64,000 bases of DNA from Pararoseomonas baculiformis. GTDB taxonomy: Bacteria; Pseudomonadota; Alphaproteobacteria; Acetobacterales; Acetobacteraceae. Made by a program: the position numbers and the translations under genes. The stretch lies in contig NZ_JAGIZB010000003.1 in NCBI RefSeq assembly GCF_017813395.1, positions 124,001-188,000 on the forward strand, written 5' to 3'. The notes under the pieces are model-generated. The model did not search any database. It was given only the letters and a program-made list of their open reading frames with translations, and was not told the DNA's origin. This document shows, in pieces, positions 62,792 through 64,000 of this stretch; position 1 is the stretch's first letter, and the number at the start of each line of letters is the position of its first letter.

Positions 62792-64000
62792 GCCTCGCCC
62801 GGGTCACCACCTTCTCCTTCCAGGGCGTCGAGGCGCTGCCGGTCGAGGTGCAGGTGCAGGTTTCGGCGGGGCTGCCGGCCTTCACCGTTGTCGGGCTGGC
62901 GAACAAGGCCGTGGGCGAGAGCCGGGAGCGCGTGCGCGCCGTTCTCTCCGGCCTCGGTCTCTCGCTGCCGCCGAAGCGCATCCTGGTGAACCTCGCCCCG
63001 GCCGACCTTCCGAAGGAGGGCAGCCATTTCGACCTGCCCATCGCCCTCGGGCTGCTGGCGGCCATGGGGGTGATCCCGGCGGATGAGCTGGCGCATTTCG
63101 CCGCCATGGGAGAACTCGCGCTGGACGGCTCCGTCCAGCCCGTCGCAGGCGTGCTGCCGGCGGCGCTGGCCTGCGGCGAGCGGGAACTTGGGCTGGTCTG
63201 CCCGGCCAGCCAGGGCGCCGAGGCGAGCTGGGCCGGCGCGACCGAGGCCGTGGCGGCGCCCGATCTCCGCGCGCTGATCGCTCATTTCCAGGGTCGGCAG
63301 ATCCTCTCGCCGCCGACGCCGGCCGCACCCTCCGCCGATGCCGCGCGTGGCCCCTGCCTCTCGGAGGTTCGCGGACAGGAAAGCGCCAAGCGGGCCCTGG
63401 AGATCGCGGCGGCGGGCGCGCACCATCTCCTCATGATCGGTCCGCCGGGCTCGGGGAAATCCATGCTGGCCGCCCGGCTGCCGGGCCTGCTGCCTGATCT
63501 TTCCCCCGCCGAGGCGCTGGAGGTCAGCCTCATCCGCTCCGTCGCGGGCGGGTTGGAGGGCGGGCGGATCAGCCCGCGGCCGCCCTTCCGCGATCCACAT
63601 CATTCAGCATCCCAGGCGGCGCTGACGGGCGGTGGGCCGAAGGCCCGGCCGGGCGAGATCAGCCTCGCGCATCGCGGCGTGCTGTTCCTGGACGAGCTGC
63701 CCGAGTTTCCCCGCCCTGCGCTGGAGGCGCTGCGCCAGCCCCTGGAAACCGGGCGGGTGATGGTGGCGCGCGCCGCGGCGCATGTGAGCTACCCGGCCCG
63801 CGTCCAGCTCGTCGCGGCAATGAACCCCTGCCGCTGCGGCTATCTCGGGGATGGCGGCCGGGAATGCGGCACGGCGCCGCGTTGCGGCGAGACCTACCAG
63901 TCCAAGCTCTCCGGCCCGCTGCTGGACCGCATCGACCTGACCATCGAGGTGCAGCCCATCCCGCCGCGCGAGCTGGCGCGGGCGCCCACGGGAGAGCCCA
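62788..64000 (+). CDS. comM: YifB/ComM family AAA ATPase (Mg-chelatase-like), cut by window end
   Basis: The frame opens at GTG 62788, overlapping the previous stop, and stays open to base 64000 (404 codons of about 500). The N-terminal YifB domain ([37 protein letters not shown]) is followed by an ATPase with Walker A GPPGSGKS near residue 219, Walker [10 protein letters not shown] near 300, and a zinc-like cluster [18 protein letters not shown]. ComM is a helicase that promotes branch migration during natural transformation. The C-terminus lies outside the window. Confidence 0.94.
   Translation, partial: MSLARVTTFSFQGVEALPVEVQVQVSAGLPAFTVVGLANKAVGESRERVRAVLSGLGLSLPPKRILVNLAPADLPKEGSHFDLPIALGLLAAMGVIPADELAHFAAMGELALDGSVQPVAGVLPAALACGERELGLVCPASQGAEASWAGATEAVAAPDLRALIAHFQGRQILSPPTPAAPSADAARGPCLSEVRGQESAKRALEIAAAGAHHLLMIGPPGSGKSMLAARLPGLLPDLSPAEALEVSLIRSVAGGLEGGRISPRPPFRDPHHSASQAALTGGGPKARPGEISLAHRGVLFLDELPEFPRPALEALRQPLETGRVMVARAAAHVSYPARVQLVAAMNPCRCGYLGDGGRECGTAPRCGETYQSKLSGPLLDRIDLTIEVQPIPPRELARAPTGEP

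Overview
The window looks like a chromosomal segment of a high-GC alphaproteobacterium, most plausibly Rhodospirillales/Acetobacteraceae (a Roseomonas-like organism). This is inferred from the strong G/C third-position bias, the dgt-argS-SPOR-nagZ-scpAB-tat-serS and pcm-tolC-popZ-valS gene orders, an NDUFS4-type complex I subunit, a PopZ-like protein and a CydDC pair. I see no insertion sequence, prophage, integrase, CRISPR array or rRNA. About 59 protein genes and four tRNAs fill the window, with few gaps. At least twelve gene pairs share 4-base ATGA/GTGA stop-start overlaps, so translational coupling is common.

Layout. 1-5 kb: 3' end of frmA (glutathione-dependent formaldehyde dehydrogenase), a convergent polysaccharide-deacetylase-like gene, cydDC. 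5-17 kb: recQ, then a long minus-strand housekeeping block: dgt, argS, SPOR protein, nagZ, M50 protease, scpA, scpB, tatB, tatC, serS, tRNA-Pro, NDUFS4 subunit, tRNA-Arg. 17.5-27 kb: erpA-xthA on plus; then on minus pdxA-pdxJ-2OG/Fe dioxygenase, ilvD, a DEDDh exonuclease, a small membrane protein coupled to valS, popZ. 27-30 kb: tolC and a pcm-type methyltransferase, then tRNA-Cys and tRNA-Asn.

30-43 kb is more accessory: divergent phnF and phnM-DUF1045 with a HutC-type operator palindrome between them but no C-P lyase core; an acyl-CoA dehydrogenase, CitE-like lyase and solute-binding protein run; a convergent ThDP enzyme; and an RND efflux pump (adaptor and permease) whose likely promoter carries an inverted repeat over the -10. 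43-53 kb: a stand-alone Lrp/AsnC RAM domain; two glycine-zipper lipoproteins; a minus-strand ggt-amidase-solute-binding protein-esterase operon; csaA, gpt, DoxX and PhzF genes; a CBS-domain CorC/HlyC-type membrane protein. 53-64 kb: a GH17-GT2 beta-glucan synthase fusion; a small coiled-coil protein; a tight five-gene minus-strand run (M20, M20-type amidohydrolase, M81, VOC, GNAT); and a histone-deacetylase-family amidohydrolase coupled to a comM/yifB gene cut by the window end.

How the genes work together. The housekeeping blocks serve translation (three aminoacyl-tRNA synthetases, tRNAs), chromosome segregation, Tat export, Fe-S assembly, and vitamin B6 and branched-chain amino acid synthesis. 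The accessory blocks suggest a scavenging heterotroph using amides, peptides, phosphonate esters and CoA-linked organic acids. I found no strongly supported new defence or mobile system. The observations most worth testing are the dioxygenase coupled to pdxJ, the five-gene hydrolase operon, the orphan PhnF regulon, the RND pump operator and the mRNA lying between two tRNAs.
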